From assembly GCA_031261785.1 (NCBI GenBank), contig JAISIZ010000096.1, positions 1 through 36,727 on the forward strand: a stretch of DNA of 36,727 bases, written 5' to 3'. Below, piece after piece: positions 23,220 to 31,905 of this stretch. Made by a program: the position numbers and the translations under genes. The notes under the pieces were generated by a model. The model searched no databases and had not been told where the DNA came from. It saw nothing but the letters and a program-made list of their open reading frames with translations. Each line of letters opens with the position of its first letter. Position 1 is the first letter of the stretch. Source of the DNA: Mediterranea sp. (in: CFB group bacteria) (lineage in GTDB: Bacteria; Bacteroidota; Bacteroidia; Bacteroidales; Bacteroidaceae).

Positions 23220-23249
23220 AAAAAAATAGCCGCCCCATCACGGAGCGGC
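23220..23249 (-). terminator. Terminator of tRNA-Arg
   Basis: GCCGCCCC pairs with GGAGCGGC (one mismatch) around ATCAC, and on the minus strand a run of T follows. It lies 17 bases after the tRNA 3' end. The sequence closely matches the hairpin at 18362-18392. Confidence 0.75.
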
Positions 23250-23265
23250 CATCACTATTCCGACG

Positions 23266-23337
23266 TAGCCTCGAGGGGAATCGAACCCCTATCTAAAGTT
23301 TAGGAAACTTCTATTCTATCCGTTGAACTACAAGGCC
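23266..23337 (-). tRNA. tRNA-Arg, anticodon CCU
   Basis: The minus strand folds as a complete cloverleaf: acceptor GGCCTTG/CGAGGCT, D stem GTTC/GAAT, anticodon stem GAAGT/ACTTT around TTCCTAA (anticodon CCT), and T arm AGGGG-TTCGATT-CCCCT. The discriminator is A; CCA is not encoded. It would read AGG codons. Confidence 0.93.
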
Positions 23338-23453
23338 TCGTTTTTTATCGGGTGCAAAGATAAGCCTTTCCGTCGATTTGGCAAACAGAAAGGGCGGGTA
23401 GTTTCGTCTATGGGCAAATATTGGTCGCGACGTACCAATTACATGCGTTTTTC

Positions 23454-23484
23454 TTTGAGATTACGATTAACTTTCTCACCTTTG
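23454..23484 (+). promoter_or_regulatory. Promoter of korA-korB
   Basis: TTTG (23454-23457), 19 bases, then CACCTTTG (23477-23484), a one-base variant of the -7 consensus, 88 bases before the korA start. The long leader has no obvious riboswitch. Confidence 0.65.
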
Positions 23485-23572
23485 CAACCAAAATTAGGAT
23501 GAGATGCGTTAAACGCATGTATCAAGATAATTAATTATCAGTTTTATAAGGATTCAAATCATAAGTAAAGTT

Positions 23573-25423
23573 ATGGCAGAAGAAATGATGGTGAAAGAGC
23601 TGGAAGAAGTGGTGGTACGCTTCTCCGGCGATTCCGGCGACGGCATGCAGCTGGCCGGTAGCATCTTCTCGAACGTGTCGGCTACGGTAGGAAACGACAT
23701 TTGCACGTTCCCCGACTATCCGGCGGACATTCGCGCCCCGCAAGGCTCCCTCACCGGGGTGTCGGGCTTCCAGATCCACGTGGGCGCCAAGCAAGTGTAC
23801 ACCCCTGGCGACCGTTGCCACGTGCTGGTGGCGATGAACCCGTCGGCGTTGAAGACACAAATCAAGTTTTGCAAGCCGACAGGGTTGGTCATCACCGATT
23901 CCGATTCCTTCGGGCCGAAAGACCTGGAGAAGGCGAAGTTCGCCACCGACAATCCGTTTGAGGAGCTGGGCGTGAAGCAAGACGTACTCCAGGTACCCAT
24001 CTCATCGATGTGCAGGGAAAGCCTGAAAGACTCGGGACTGGACAACAAGTCGGCCCTCCGCTGCAAGAACATGTTCGCCCTCGGGCTGGTGTGCTGGCTC
24101 TTCAACCGCAACCTGTCCGCCGCCGAGAAGATGCTGAACGAGAAATTCGCGAAGAAGCCCGAGATAGCCGCCGCCAACATCAAGGTGCTGAACGATGGAT
24201 ACAACTACGGCGCCAACACGCACGCCACCACCTCCACCTACAGGATCGAGAGCAAGGCACCCAAGGCCAAGGGGCTGTACACCGACATCAACGGCAACAA
24301 AGCCACCGCCTACGGCCTGATCGCCGCCGCCGAGAAGGCTGGGCTGCAACTCTACCTGGGGTCGTACCCCATCACCCCCGCCACCGACATCCTGCACGAA
24401 TTGGCCAAGCACAAGTCGCTCGGCGTGAAGACCGTGCAATGCGAGGACGAGATAGCCGGATGCTCGTCGGCCGTGGGCGCCTCCTTCGCCGGGGCGCTGG
24501 CCGCCACCACCACCTCGGGACCGGGCATCTGCCTGAAGAGCGAGGCGATGAACCTGGCCGTCATCAGCGAGCTGCCGCTGGTGGTGATCGACGTGCAACG
24601 CGGCGGTCCCTCCACGGGCATGCCCACGAAGTCGGAACAGACCGACCTGCTGCAGGCGCTCTACGGACGCAACGGCGAAAGCCCCATGCCCGTCATCGCC
24701 GCCACCTCGCCCACCAATTGCTTCGACGCCGCCTACATGGCCGCCAAGATCGCGCTGGAGCACATGACACCCGTGGTGCTGCTCACCGACGCGTTCGTAG
24801 CCAACGGCTCGGCGGCATGGAAGCTACCCGACATCGACAACTACCCCGACATCAAGCCCCACTACGTAACCCCCGACATGGCCGGACAATGGACACCCTA
24901 CACGCGCGACGAGGAGACGCTCGTACGCTACTGGGCCGTGCCGGGCACGCCGGGATTCACCCACCGCATAGGCGGGCTGGAGAAAGACAACTACACCGGC
25001 GCCATCTCGACCGACGGCGACAACCACAACCTCATGGTGCACCTGCGCAGGGACAAGGTAGAGAAGATAGCCGACTACATCCCCGAGCTGGAGGTGATGG
25101 GCGACGCCGACGCCGACCTGCTCATCGTGGGCTGGGGCGGAACGTACGGGCACTTGCGCTCGGCCGTGGAATGGATGCGCAAGAAAGGCGAGAAGGTGGC
25201 CCAGGTACACTTCCAGTACATCAACCCGTTGCCAAAAAACACCGCCGAGGTGCTGCGCCGCTACAAGAAGATCGTGGTGGCCGAACAAAACCTCGGCCAA
25301 TTTGCCGGATACCTGCGCATGAAGGTGCCCGGACTGGACATCAGCCAGTACAACGAAGTGAAAGGGCAACCTTTCGTGACGAGAGAATTGATTGACGCGT
25401 TTACTAAATTATTGGAGGAATAA
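23573..25423 (+). CDS. korA: 2-oxoacid:ferredoxin oxidoreductase, gamma-alpha fused subunit
   Basis: A 616-residue subunit. Residues 12-200 are the gamma-type domain (VVVRFSGDSGDGMQLAGSIF, FPDYPADIRAPQGSLTGVSG). From about 225 the alpha (pyrimidine-binding) domain follows with YPITPATDILHELAKH, QCEDEIAGCSSAVGASFAGA and QRGGPSTGMPTKSEQTDL, then a C-terminal transketolase-like domain. With the beta subunit it oxidatively decarboxylates a 2-oxoacid, most likely 2-oxoglutarate, to the acyl-CoA and reduces ferredoxin. The two-subunit form without its own ferredoxin domain is common in Bacteroidetes. Substrate choice (2-oxoglutarate or pyruvate) cannot be settled from sequence alone. The korB start is 4 bases after the stop. 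Confidence 0.92.
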   Translation: MAEEMMVKELEEVVVRFSGDSGDGMQLAGSIFSNVSATVGNDICTFPDYPADIRAPQGSLTGVSGFQIHVGAKQVYTPGDRCHVLVAMNPSALKTQIKFCKPTGLVITDSDSFGPKDLEKAKFATDNPFEELGVKQDVLQVPISSMCRESLKDSGLDNKSALRCKNMFALGLVCWLFNRNLSAAEKMLNEKFAKKPEIAAANIKVLNDGYNYGANTHATTSTYRIESKAPKAKGLYTDINGNKATAYGLIAAAEKAGLQLYLGSYPITPATDILHELAKHKSLGVKTVQCEDEIAGCSSAVGASFAGALAATTTSGPGICLKSEAMNLAVISELPLVVIDVQRGGPSTGMPTKSEQTDLLQALYGRNGESPMPVIAATSPTNCFDAAYMAAKIALEHMTPVVLLTDAFVANGSAAWKLPDIDNYPDIKPHYVTPDMAGQWTPYTRDEETLVRYWAVPGTPGFTHRIGGLEKDNYTGAISTDGDNHNLMVHLRRDKVEKIADYIPELEVMGDADADLLIVGWGGTYGHLRSAVEWMRKKGEKVAQVHFQYINPLPKNTAEVLRRYKKIVVAEQNLGQFAGYLRMKVPGLDISQYNEVKGQPFVTRELIDAFTKLLEE

Positions 25424-25427
25424 GACA

Positions 25428-26438
25428 ATGAGTGAACAAACATACACCATGCAAGATTTCAAGGCGGGACAACCCCGCTGGTGTCCGGGATGCGGCGACC
25501 ACGGCTTCCTGAACTCACTGCACAAAGCCATGGCCGAGCTGGGTATAGCCCCGTCGGACACGGCCATCATCTCGGGTATCGGCTGCTCCTCACGCCTGCC
25601 CTACTACGTGAACACCTACGGGTTCCACACCATACACGGGCGTGCGGCCGCCGTAGCCACAGGCGTCAAGGTAGCCAACCCCGAGCTTACCGTCTGGCAA
25701 GTGTCGGGCGACGGCGACGGACTGGCCATCGGTGGCAATCACTTCATCCACGCCGTGCGGCGCAACGTCGACATGAACATGATCCTGCTCAACAACCGCA
25801 TCTACGGGCTGACCAAGGGGCAATACTCGCCCACCTCGCCCCGCGGATTCGTGAGCAAGTCGACCCCCTACGGCACGGTAGAGGATCCCTTCCATCCCGC
25901 CGAGCTGACCTTCGGCGCGCGCGGCCGGTTCTTCGCCCGCTGCGTAGCCATCGACAGCCAAGGTAGCATCGAGGTGCTGAAAGCCGCCGCACGCCACAAA
26001 GGCGCGTCGGTCATCGAGATCCTGCAGAATTGCATCATCTTCAACGATGGCACGCACGCCGCCGTATCCACCAAGGAAGGGCGCGCCAAGAACGCCATCT
26101 ACCTGGAGCAAGGCAAGCCGATGCTGTTTGGCGAGAACAAGGAGTTCGGCCTCATGCAGGAAGGCTTCGGCCTGAAGGTGGTGAAGCTGGGCGAGAACGG
26201 CATCAGCGAGAAAGACATCCTGGTGCACGACGCCCACAGCCTCGACAACACCCTGCAGCTGAAGCTCGCGCTGATGGAAGGTCCCGACTTCCCCGTCGCC
26301 CTGGGCGTGATCCGCGACGTGGAGGCTCCCACGTACGACGAGGCCCTGTCCGAGCAGGTGGAAGAGGTGAAGGCCAAGAAGAAGTACCACAACTTCCGCG
26401 AGCTGTTGCTCACCAACGAGACCTGGGAGGTGAAATAA
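25428..26438 (+). CDS. korB: 2-oxoacid:ferredoxin oxidoreductase, beta subunit
   Basis: The ATG at 25428 follows a GGAGG inside the end of korA and starts the 336-residue beta subunit; an upstream in-frame ATG at 25392 lies within korA. The cluster ligands begin with WCPGCGDHGFL, and the TPP/metal site is GDGDGLAIGGNHFIHA with LNNRIYGLTKGQYSPTS. A further cysteine follows in GIGCSSRLPYY. It binds thiamine diphosphate and one [4Fe-4S] cluster. The length fits the family. The MITE-like element starts 6 bases after its stop, separating it from the terminator at 26600. Confidence 0.93.
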   Translation: MSEQTYTMQDFKAGQPRWCPGCGDHGFLNSLHKAMAELGIAPSDTAIISGIGCSSRLPYYVNTYGFHTIHGRAAAVATGVKVANPELTVWQVSGDGDGLAIGGNHFIHAVRRNVDMNMILLNNRIYGLTKGQYSPTSPRGFVSKSTPYGTVEDPFHPAELTFGARGRFFARCVAIDSQGSIEVLKAAARHKGASVIEILQNCIIFNDGTHAAVSTKEGRAKNAIYLEQGKPMLFGENKEFGLMQEGFGLKVVKLGENGISEKDILVHDAHSLDNTLQLKLALMEGPDFPVALGVIRDVEAPTYDEALSEQVEEVKAKKKYHNFRELLLTNETWEVK

Positions 26439-26444
26439 AAGGAG

Positions 26445-26585
26445 GAGGCTGTATCATAAGTGAAAGGCGCTATCAAAAAGAGAATATTTAGGCACGGATT
26501 ACACGGATTCCGCGGCATCGTGTTCTGGAAAAGACTGCGTAATCCGTGCCTAAAAGAAAGCCGCTCCGATTTATGATACAGCCTC
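26445..26585. mobile_element. MITE-like element, copy 2 (141 bp)
   Basis: It has the same terminal inverted repeats (GAGGCTGTATCATAA, TTATGATACAGCCTC) and internal TTTAGGCACGG...CCGTGCCTAAA arms as copy 1 at 17480, in the same orientation. It lacks one 9-base unit of the right arm. It is non-coding. It lies between the korB stop and the intrinsic terminator, which points to insertion after the operon was established. Confidence 0.8.
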
Positions 26586-26599
26586 CCCTCCAAGAAAGA

Positions 26600-26638
26600 A
26601 AGTGGGTCGGAGCATCACTGCCCCGACCCACTTTTTTC
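26600..26638 (+). terminator. korAB intrinsic terminator
   Basis: AAGTGGGTCGG pairs with CCGACCCACTT around a 12-base loop and is followed by a T-run (CTTTTTTCTT). Confidence 0.88.
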
Positions 26639-27359
26639 TTCCCCAAACGTATGGTGAAGATGGAATCCAAGTAGAGAGGAGTAGAGGGGGATGGTGCGCG
26701 GCTCGACGCCTTTCCGGGCGACAGCTCGCCACAACCATCCTCACGGTATGGGATATTCACAAAGCATAACCCCAACCTGTTCTCCATACCGTGTTCTACT
26801 AAGCTCTTGCTTCACAAGTGTTTTGTTCTCAGTGTTTTGTTTGTGGTCGCCTTCGCGAATCGCCTCCTCCCCATGCGGCGACAGTGCCGCCGAGGAGAAG
26901 TACGATTGCAAAGCGTTGTTGTCCTGAGCCTTTCTCTTAATACCTAATCTAATACTTGTCTACTTACTTCTGTTGCTTATTTTACGAACGTTGCTATTAT
27001 CATCTATTTTGTCACCTCCCATCCGTGCTGATGCTTGGGAAGTTACCTATTTATTTATCTGGTGTCGGCAGCTATAGTGACGGGCAGCGGTCGTGACCGC
27101 TCTCGCCGCCTACGCGGCCGGCTATGTTGACGTGCTGCGTTGTCGCACTTTCTCTCTGGGGAAATTGTTATCGGGCAGGCACGCAGGGATGGCGTGCGCA
27201 AGAAGCCGTTGGCTCCTCGCGTCCTTACCGGATATCGTTAGCGGCATCCACCCTCATGGGGCAGGTCACCGGGATAGAATACGTACTGTTTTAGAACGGG
27301 ATTTTCTTGGGTAAGATATTCGCTTGTGTCCGTCTGTGCTTACGTATTTACATATTTCG
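26639..27359. other. Gene-poor gap
   Basis: I find no supported gene in these 720 bases. Short open frames exist on both strands but none resembles a family, and composition shifts between GC-rich and AT-rich parts. A frame on the minus strand near 26660-26790 (NRLGLCFVNIPYREDGCGEL) looks protein-like but lacks any recognised motif. It lies downstream of the truncated FecR gene and may hold decayed sequence. Confidence 0.45.
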
Positions 27360-27836
27360 TCATATATAAGGCGATGCGTTGTTATATCGTAGGTCGGTTG
27401 CGTATGTAGTCATTTGGGGGTAGTTGATATAGAGTGTTGTTTTGTTTATATTCTGGTCGCAATTGAGATATGTATCGGCGCTCGCTCGCCCGGCCAGTCC
27501 GGCATGGACAAAATGCGAGGTAGGCAGGATCAGGAACAAGACGGCGGCTGCCACTTTCCATCCGTCTCTCCACCACGAGAAGCCCGGAGGCTTATTCATG
27601 TCAGATACGAAAGAATACATTTTTTCCCATGCCTCTCCGGTAGGGAAATGGCGGATCTGCCGCTCGTTTTCCTCATAGTGACCCTGGCAAAGTATCTGTT
27701 CGGAAAGCTCTTGCCGGTTCGGATGTCCATTCATCCACTCTCGGAGCGTCTGCTCCTCTTCCTTACCCACCCTGGAGTGAGCAAAGCGGATAGCGAGAAT
27801 GCTCGCTATCTCTGAATAATCGTTCTGGGCATTCAT
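27360..27836 (-). CDS. Truncated FecR-type anti-sigma factor
   Basis: The 158-residue protein has the cytoplasmic anti-sigma part (SEIASILAIRFAHSRVGKEEEQTLREWMNGHPNRQELSEQI; the xxLxxWLxxxPxxxxxF-like pattern) and one membrane helix at about 98-115 (WKVAAAVLFLILPTSHFV). Only some 40 residues follow, ending YATDLRYNNASPYI. Complete FecR proteins are about 300-400 residues, with a periplasmic domain that senses the TonB-dependent transducer; that domain is missing. It faces away from the ECF sigma gene at 28018, while the normal order is sigma then FecR on the same strand. It may still bind a sigma factor without being able to receive the signal. Confidence 0.7.
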   Translation of the reverse strand: MNAQNDYSEIASILAIRFAHSRVGKEEEQTLREWMNGHPNRQELSEQILCQGHYEENERQIRHFPTGEAWEKMYSFVSDMNKPPGFSWWRDGWKVAAAVLFLILPTSHFVHAGLAGRASADTYLNCDQNINKTTLYINYPQMTTYATDLRYNNASPYI

Positions 27837-27943
27837 ATCTCTTCTGCTTTAAAGTTTCTAATAAAACACGCGAAGAGGAAAAACGGGGTAATGGGAATAG
27901 GGGAAATTTATCGAAGAAAGCACTTAAAAAATAGACGAAATGC

Positions 27944-27972
27944 TTGTTTTTCGTTTTTTATGCCTATTTTCG
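27944..27972 (+). promoter_or_regulatory. Possible promoter of the ECF sigma gene
   Basis: TTG (27944-27946), 18 bases, then TATTTTCG (27965-27972), one base off the -7 consensus, 45 bases before the start. Confidence 0.45.
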
Positions 27973-28017
27973 CGGATGTATTAAGAGGCTATATCCACAT
28001 ATTACATCCTATACCTA

Positions 28018-28584
28018 ATGAAAAAATATAGAAGGGACATGGAAAGCATCGTAGAGAATATCCGATGCGGCGACGTCCAGTCGTTCAAACTCTTATTTGA
28101 TGATTATTATCCGGTGCTCTGCGTATTCTCGGCCCGGTTCATCAACGACCGCGAGATGTGCAAGGACATCGCGCAAGAGGTGTTGCTGTCCTACTGGGAG
28201 CGACGCACCGATTTTGGCACCCCCCCTGAGGTGAGAGGATTTCTATACACCGTGGCGCACAACAAGTGCGTCAACCAGCTCCGCCGGGTACCTATCCAGC
28301 CATCGGACTATTACCTGCAAGGGGTCGACGCCGACACCGAGTCGGCCATCATCGAGCAAGAAACCTATCTCCTGGTCCGCAAAGCCGTGGAAAACCTGCC
28401 CGCGCAAATGAGCCACATCATCCTGTATGCCATGGAGGGACTGAAGAACAAGGAGATAGCCGACAAGATGGCCATCTCCGAGGGTACCGTGCACACCCTC
28501 AAGAAACTGGCCTACCGCAAGCTGCGCGAGAACCTCAGGGCAGTGAGCCTCTCCCTGCTATTAACGATTATCAGTTTAAAATAA
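28018..28584 (+). CDS. ECF RNA polymerase sigma factor
   Basis: The 188-residue protein shows sigma region 2 (SFKLLFDDYYPVLCVFSARFI, MCKDIAQEVLLSYWERR, VRGFLYTVAHNKCVNQLRR) and region 4 (LPAQMSHIILYAMEGLKNKEIADKMAISEGTVHTLKKLAYRKLRE). Bacteroidetes proteins of this type usually work with a FecR anti-sigma and a SusC/SusD or TonB-dependent pair. Here no such genes follow; the only FecR is the truncated divergent one. The C-terminal tail (VSLSLLLTIISLK) is hydrophobic. Which genes it controls is not visible. ATG at 28018 gives MKKYRRDMESI; the ATG at 28039 is a close alternative. Confidence 0.88.
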   Translation: MKKYRRDMESIVENIRCGDVQSFKLLFDDYYPVLCVFSARFINDREMCKDIAQEVLLSYWERRTDFGTPPEVRGFLYTVAHNKCVNQLRRVPIQPSDYYLQGVDADTESAIIEQETYLLVRKAVENLPAQMSHIILYAMEGLKNKEIADKMAISEGTVHTLKKLAYRKLRENLRAVSLSLLLTIISLK

Positions 28585-28593
28585 AGCGAAACA

Positions 28594-28625
28594 TTTGCTC
28601 ATCTAACGACTTTTCGCTAACATTG
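28594..28625 (+). promoter_or_regulatory. Promoter of the acyl-CoA synthetase gene
   Basis: TTTG (28594-28597), 20 bases, then TAACATTG (28618-28625), one mismatch to the -7 consensus, 31 bases before the ATG. Confidence 0.65.
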
Positions 28626-28656
28626 CGGCATCTATTAAAAACAAAGACCGCACCAA

Positions 28657-30729
28657 ATGATCACACCGCAACTGCTCCACCCCGAGAGCATCGTCGTAGT
28701 AGGCGCATCCAACAACGTGCACAAGCCCGGTGGCGCCATCTTGAAAAACCTGATTCACGGAGGCTACCAAGGCGTGCTCCGTGCCATAAACCCTAAAGAG
28801 ACAGAGGTACAGGGCGTGTCGGCCTACGCCGACGCCCACGCCGTGCCCGACACCGACCTGGCCGTACTGGCCGTGCCCGCCGCCGCATGCCCCGACATCG
28901 TGGAGACGCTCGCCCGAGAGAAGCGGACACGCGCGTTCATCATCCTCTCCGCCGGATTCGGCGAAGAGACCCGCGAGGGAGCCGCGCTCGAGGAACGTAT
29001 CCTCGAGACGGCGAACACGTACGGCGCCTCGCTCATCGGCCCCAACTGCATCGGACTGATGAACACCTGGCACCACAGTGTCTTCAGCCAGCCCATCCCC
29101 AACCTCGACCCGCGAGGAGTCGACCTCGTCTCCAGCTCGGGCGCCACCGCGGTGTTCATCCTCGAGAGCGCCGTGACCAAAGGATTGCGGTTCAACTCCG
29201 TATGGTCGGTAGGCAACGCCAAGCAGATCGGCGTGGAAGACGTGCTACAGTACATGGACGAACATTTCGACCCTACCGCCGACTCGCGCATCAAGCTGCT
29301 CTACATCGAGAGCATCAAGGACCCCGACCGCCTGCTCTTCCACGCCTCCTCGCTCATACGCAAGGGATGCAAGATCGCCGCCATCAAGGCCGGCAGCTCC
29401 GAGAGTGGCAGCCGGGCGGCCTCGTCGCACACGGGAGCCATCGCCAGCTCCGACTCGGCGGTGGAGGCCCTCTTCCGCAAGGCGGGCATCGTGCGCTGCT
29501 TCTCGCGCGAGGAACTCACCACGGCGGGCTGCGTCTTCACCCTGCCCGAGCTGCGGGGACGCAACTTCGCCATCATCACCCACGCCGGAGGGCCGGGCGT
29601 GATGCTCACCGACGCCTTGAGCAAAGGCGGACTGAACGTGCCCAAGCTCGAGGGCGAGGCCGCCGAGGAGCTGAAAGCCAAGCTATTCCCCGGAGCGGCC
29701 GTGGGAAACCCCATCGACATACTGGCCACCGGCACGCCCGAGCAGCTCAGTCATTGCATTGACTACTGCGAAGAGCGGCTGCCCGGCATCGATGCCATGA
29801 TGACCATCTTCGGTACGCCGGGCCTGGTCACCATGTTCGACACCTACGAAGTGATACACCAGAAGATGCGGACATGCCGCAAACCCATCTTTCCCATACT
29901 CCCCTCTGTCAACACCGCCGGCGCGGAGGTAGCCGAGTTTCTCGCCAAGGGACACGTCAACTTCGCCGACGAGGTGACGCTCGGCACCATGCTCTCGCGC
30001 ATCGTCAGTTCCCCGCGACCCGCCGCACCCGAGATCGAGCTGTTCGGCGTCGACATTCCCCGCATCCGCCGCATCATCGACACCCTGCCTCCTACCGACG
30101 GCTACATCGAGCCGCGCCACGTGCAAGAGCTGTTGCGGGCAGCCGGAATACCGCTGGTGGCCGAACGGGTATCCGACGACAAGGAGGAATTGCTCGCCTT
30201 CGCCCACCAATGCGGATTCCCCGTGGTGGCCAAGGTGGTGGGACCCGTACACAAGTCCGACGTGGGAGGCGTGGCGCTCAACATCAAGAGCGACGGACAC
30301 CTGACCTGGGAGTTCGACCGCATGATGGCGATTCCCGAGGCGCGGGCCGTCATGGTACAGCCCATGCTGAAGGGTACCGAGCTATTCGTCGGCGCCAAGT
30401 ACGAGGAGAAATTCGGCCACGTGGTGCTCTGCGGGCTGGGTGGCATATTCGTCGAGGTGCTCAAGGACGTCTCGTCGGGCCTGGCGCCCCTCTCGTACGA
30501 GGAGGCCTACTCGATGATTCGCTCGCTCAGGGCGTATAAGATCATAAAAGGTACGCGCGGGCAAGCGGGAGTGAACGAGGACAAGTTCGCCGAGATCATC
30601 GTCCGCCTCTCCACCTTGCTGCGCTTCGCCACCGAGATCAAGGAGATGGACATCAACCCGTTGCTGGGCACGGAGAAGGGCATAGTGGCCGTCGATGCCC
30701 GCATCAGGATCGTCTCAAAAGGATTGTAA
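28657..30729 (+). CDS. ADP-forming acetyl/acyl-CoA synthetase, alpha-beta fusion
   Basis: The 690-residue protein joins the alpha and beta parts of the NDP-forming acyl-CoA synthetase family. Order: CoA-binding domain (PESIVVVGASNNVHKPGGAI), two succinyl-CoA-ligase-like domains with GPNCIGLMN and the phosphohistidine site ASSHTGAIA (His258), then an ATP-grasp domain from about 480 (LLRAAGIPLVAERV, GFPVVAKVVGPVHKSDVGGV, VGAKYEEKFGHVVLCGLGG). By family it turns acetyl-CoA (or another acyl-CoA), ADP and phosphate into the acid, CoA and ATP, conserving energy in fermentation. This fits the ferredoxin-dependent 2-oxoacid oxidation encoded nearby, though the genes are not one operon. The next gene starts 2 bases after its stop. 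Confidence 0.92.
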   Translation: MITPQLLHPESIVVVGASNNVHKPGGAILKNLIHGGYQGVLRAINPKETEVQGVSAYADAHAVPDTDLAVLAVPAAACPDIVETLAREKRTRAFIILSAGFGEETREGAALEERILETANTYGASLIGPNCIGLMNTWHHSVFSQPIPNLDPRGVDLVSSSGATAVFILESAVTKGLRFNSVWSVGNAKQIGVEDVLQYMDEHFDPTADSRIKLLYIESIKDPDRLLFHASSLIRKGCKIAAIKAGSSESGSRAASSHTGAIASSDSAVEALFRKAGIVRCFSREELTTAGCVFTLPELRGRNFAIITHAGGPGVMLTDALSKGGLNVPKLEGEAAEELKAKLFPGAAVGNPIDILATGTPEQLSHCIDYCEERLPGIDAMMTIFGTPGLVTMFDTYEVIHQKMRTCRKPIFPILPSVNTAGAEVAEFLAKGHVNFADEVTLGTMLSRIVSSPRPAAPEIELFGVDIPRIRRIIDTLPPTDGYIEPRHVQELLRAAGIPLVAERVSDDKEELLAFAHQCGFPVVAKVVGPVHKSDVGGVALNIKSDGHLTWEFDRMMAIPEARAVMVQPMLKGTELFVGAKYEEKFGHVVLCGLGGIFVEVLKDVSSGLAPLSYEEAYSMIRSLRAYKIIKGTRGQAGVNEDKFAEIIVRLSTLLRFATEIKEMDINPLLGTEKGIVAVDARIRIVSKGL

Positions 30730-30731
30730 CG

Positions 30732-31835
30732 ATGAAGAAAGGATATATTCTGTTTCTCGCCGCGCTCTGCCTCGCCGGCTGCGGCAAGAAGAAGGCTCCG
30801 ACTGACGTCACCATCAGCGGCGCCATCAAGGGGCTGGGCACCGACACGCTCTACCTCTACGGCATGGACGAGACGCGCGACAGCGTCATAGACACCATCC
30901 CCGTCCGCGACGACAAGTTCAGGTACACCCTGAAGGTCGACACGCTAACGCCCCTCTACCTGCTCATACGCGACCAGGTAGAGTATCCCCTCTACCTCGA
31001 CAAGGGAAACCACGTCCGCGTACAGGGCGACACCGCCAGGCTGTGGACGCTGGATATCGACGGCAACAGCTGGAACGAGGAACTCACCGCTTTCCAGAAG
31101 GAGATACTCCCACTCGACTCCCTCCCGCCAACCGACAGGGAGAGGGCGGTGGAGGCCAGGGTCGACTCGTTCATCGCCCGGCACCCCTCCTCGCTCGTGG
31201 GACTATACCTGCTCGACAAGTACTTCGTGCAGAAAGACACGCCCAACTTCGCCCACATCAAACAGCTGACGCAGACCATGACGGGCGTGCTGCACGACAA
31301 GCTCTACATGGACCAGCTCACCAACGACATCGCCCAACAGGAGAAGACGCAGGTGGGCAAATACGCCCCCTACTTCAACCTTCCCGACGCCAAAGGCGAG
31401 AAGATAAACCGCAGCTCGGAGGCACTCAAGCAAAAGAACCTGCTCGTCTGCTTCTGGGCCTCGTGGGACGACAGCCTGGCCAATGCCCGGGCCAACGGCG
31501 AGCTGCGCGCCCTCTACAAGAAGTACAAAAAGGACAAGCACTTCGCCCTGCTGGGCATCTCGCTCGACATCGACAAGCGACAATGGGCCGAGACCGTGAA
31601 GCGCGACACGCTGGACTGGATACAGCTGTGCGATTTCGGCGGGATGAACTCCGACATCGCCAAGCAGTACGCCATCAACCACTTGCCCGCCAACCTCCTC
31701 CTCTCGCCCGAAGGCCGCATCATTGGCAAGAACCTCCGCGGAGAGGAGCTGGCGAAGCAAGTAAAGGAGGCCATAACCGCCTCCGAGGAGAAAGAGAAAG
31801 CGGAGAAAGCCCGAAAACTCCGGGCCAGACGATAA
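30732..31835 (+). CDS. Thioredoxin-fold lipoprotein without CxxC
   Basis: A lipoprotein signal (MKKGYILFLAALCLAGC, Cys17) leads into a DUF4369-like N-terminal domain (VTISGAIKGLGTDTLYLYG, VEYPLYLDKGNHVRVQGD) and, from about residue 215, an AhpC/TSA-type thioredoxin fold (VGKYAPYFNLPDAKGEKI). In active TlpA/ResA relatives the strand FWASW is followed by CxxC; here it reads FWASWDDSLANAR, with no cysteine. The rest of the fold, including the cis-proline region (INHLPANLLLSPEGRIIGKNL), is present. It is therefore unlikely to be a thiol-disulfide enzyme and may be a binding or structural form. It is 367 residues, coupled to the acyl-CoA synthetase gene by a 2-base gap. The C-terminus is a charged helix (EEKEKAEKARKLRARR). 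Confidence 0.85.
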   Translation: MKKGYILFLAALCLAGCGKKKAPTDVTISGAIKGLGTDTLYLYGMDETRDSVIDTIPVRDDKFRYTLKVDTLTPLYLLIRDQVEYPLYLDKGNHVRVQGDTARLWTLDIDGNSWNEELTAFQKEILPLDSLPPTDRERAVEARVDSFIARHPSSLVGLYLLDKYFVQKDTPNFAHIKQLTQTMTGVLHDKLYMDQLTNDIAQQEKTQVGKYAPYFNLPDAKGEKINRSSEALKQKNLLVCFWASWDDSLANARANGELRALYKKYKKDKHFALLGISLDIDKRQWAETVKRDTLDWIQLCDFGGMNSDIAKQYAINHLPANLLLSPEGRIIGKNLRGEELAKQVKEAITASEEKEKAEKARKLRARR

Positions 31836-31905
31836 TCCTCCGCTTCCCCCTCCGAAACAAAGACAACCTCATTACTAACCCCCTCAATACCGAACCAGAC
31901 ACGAT

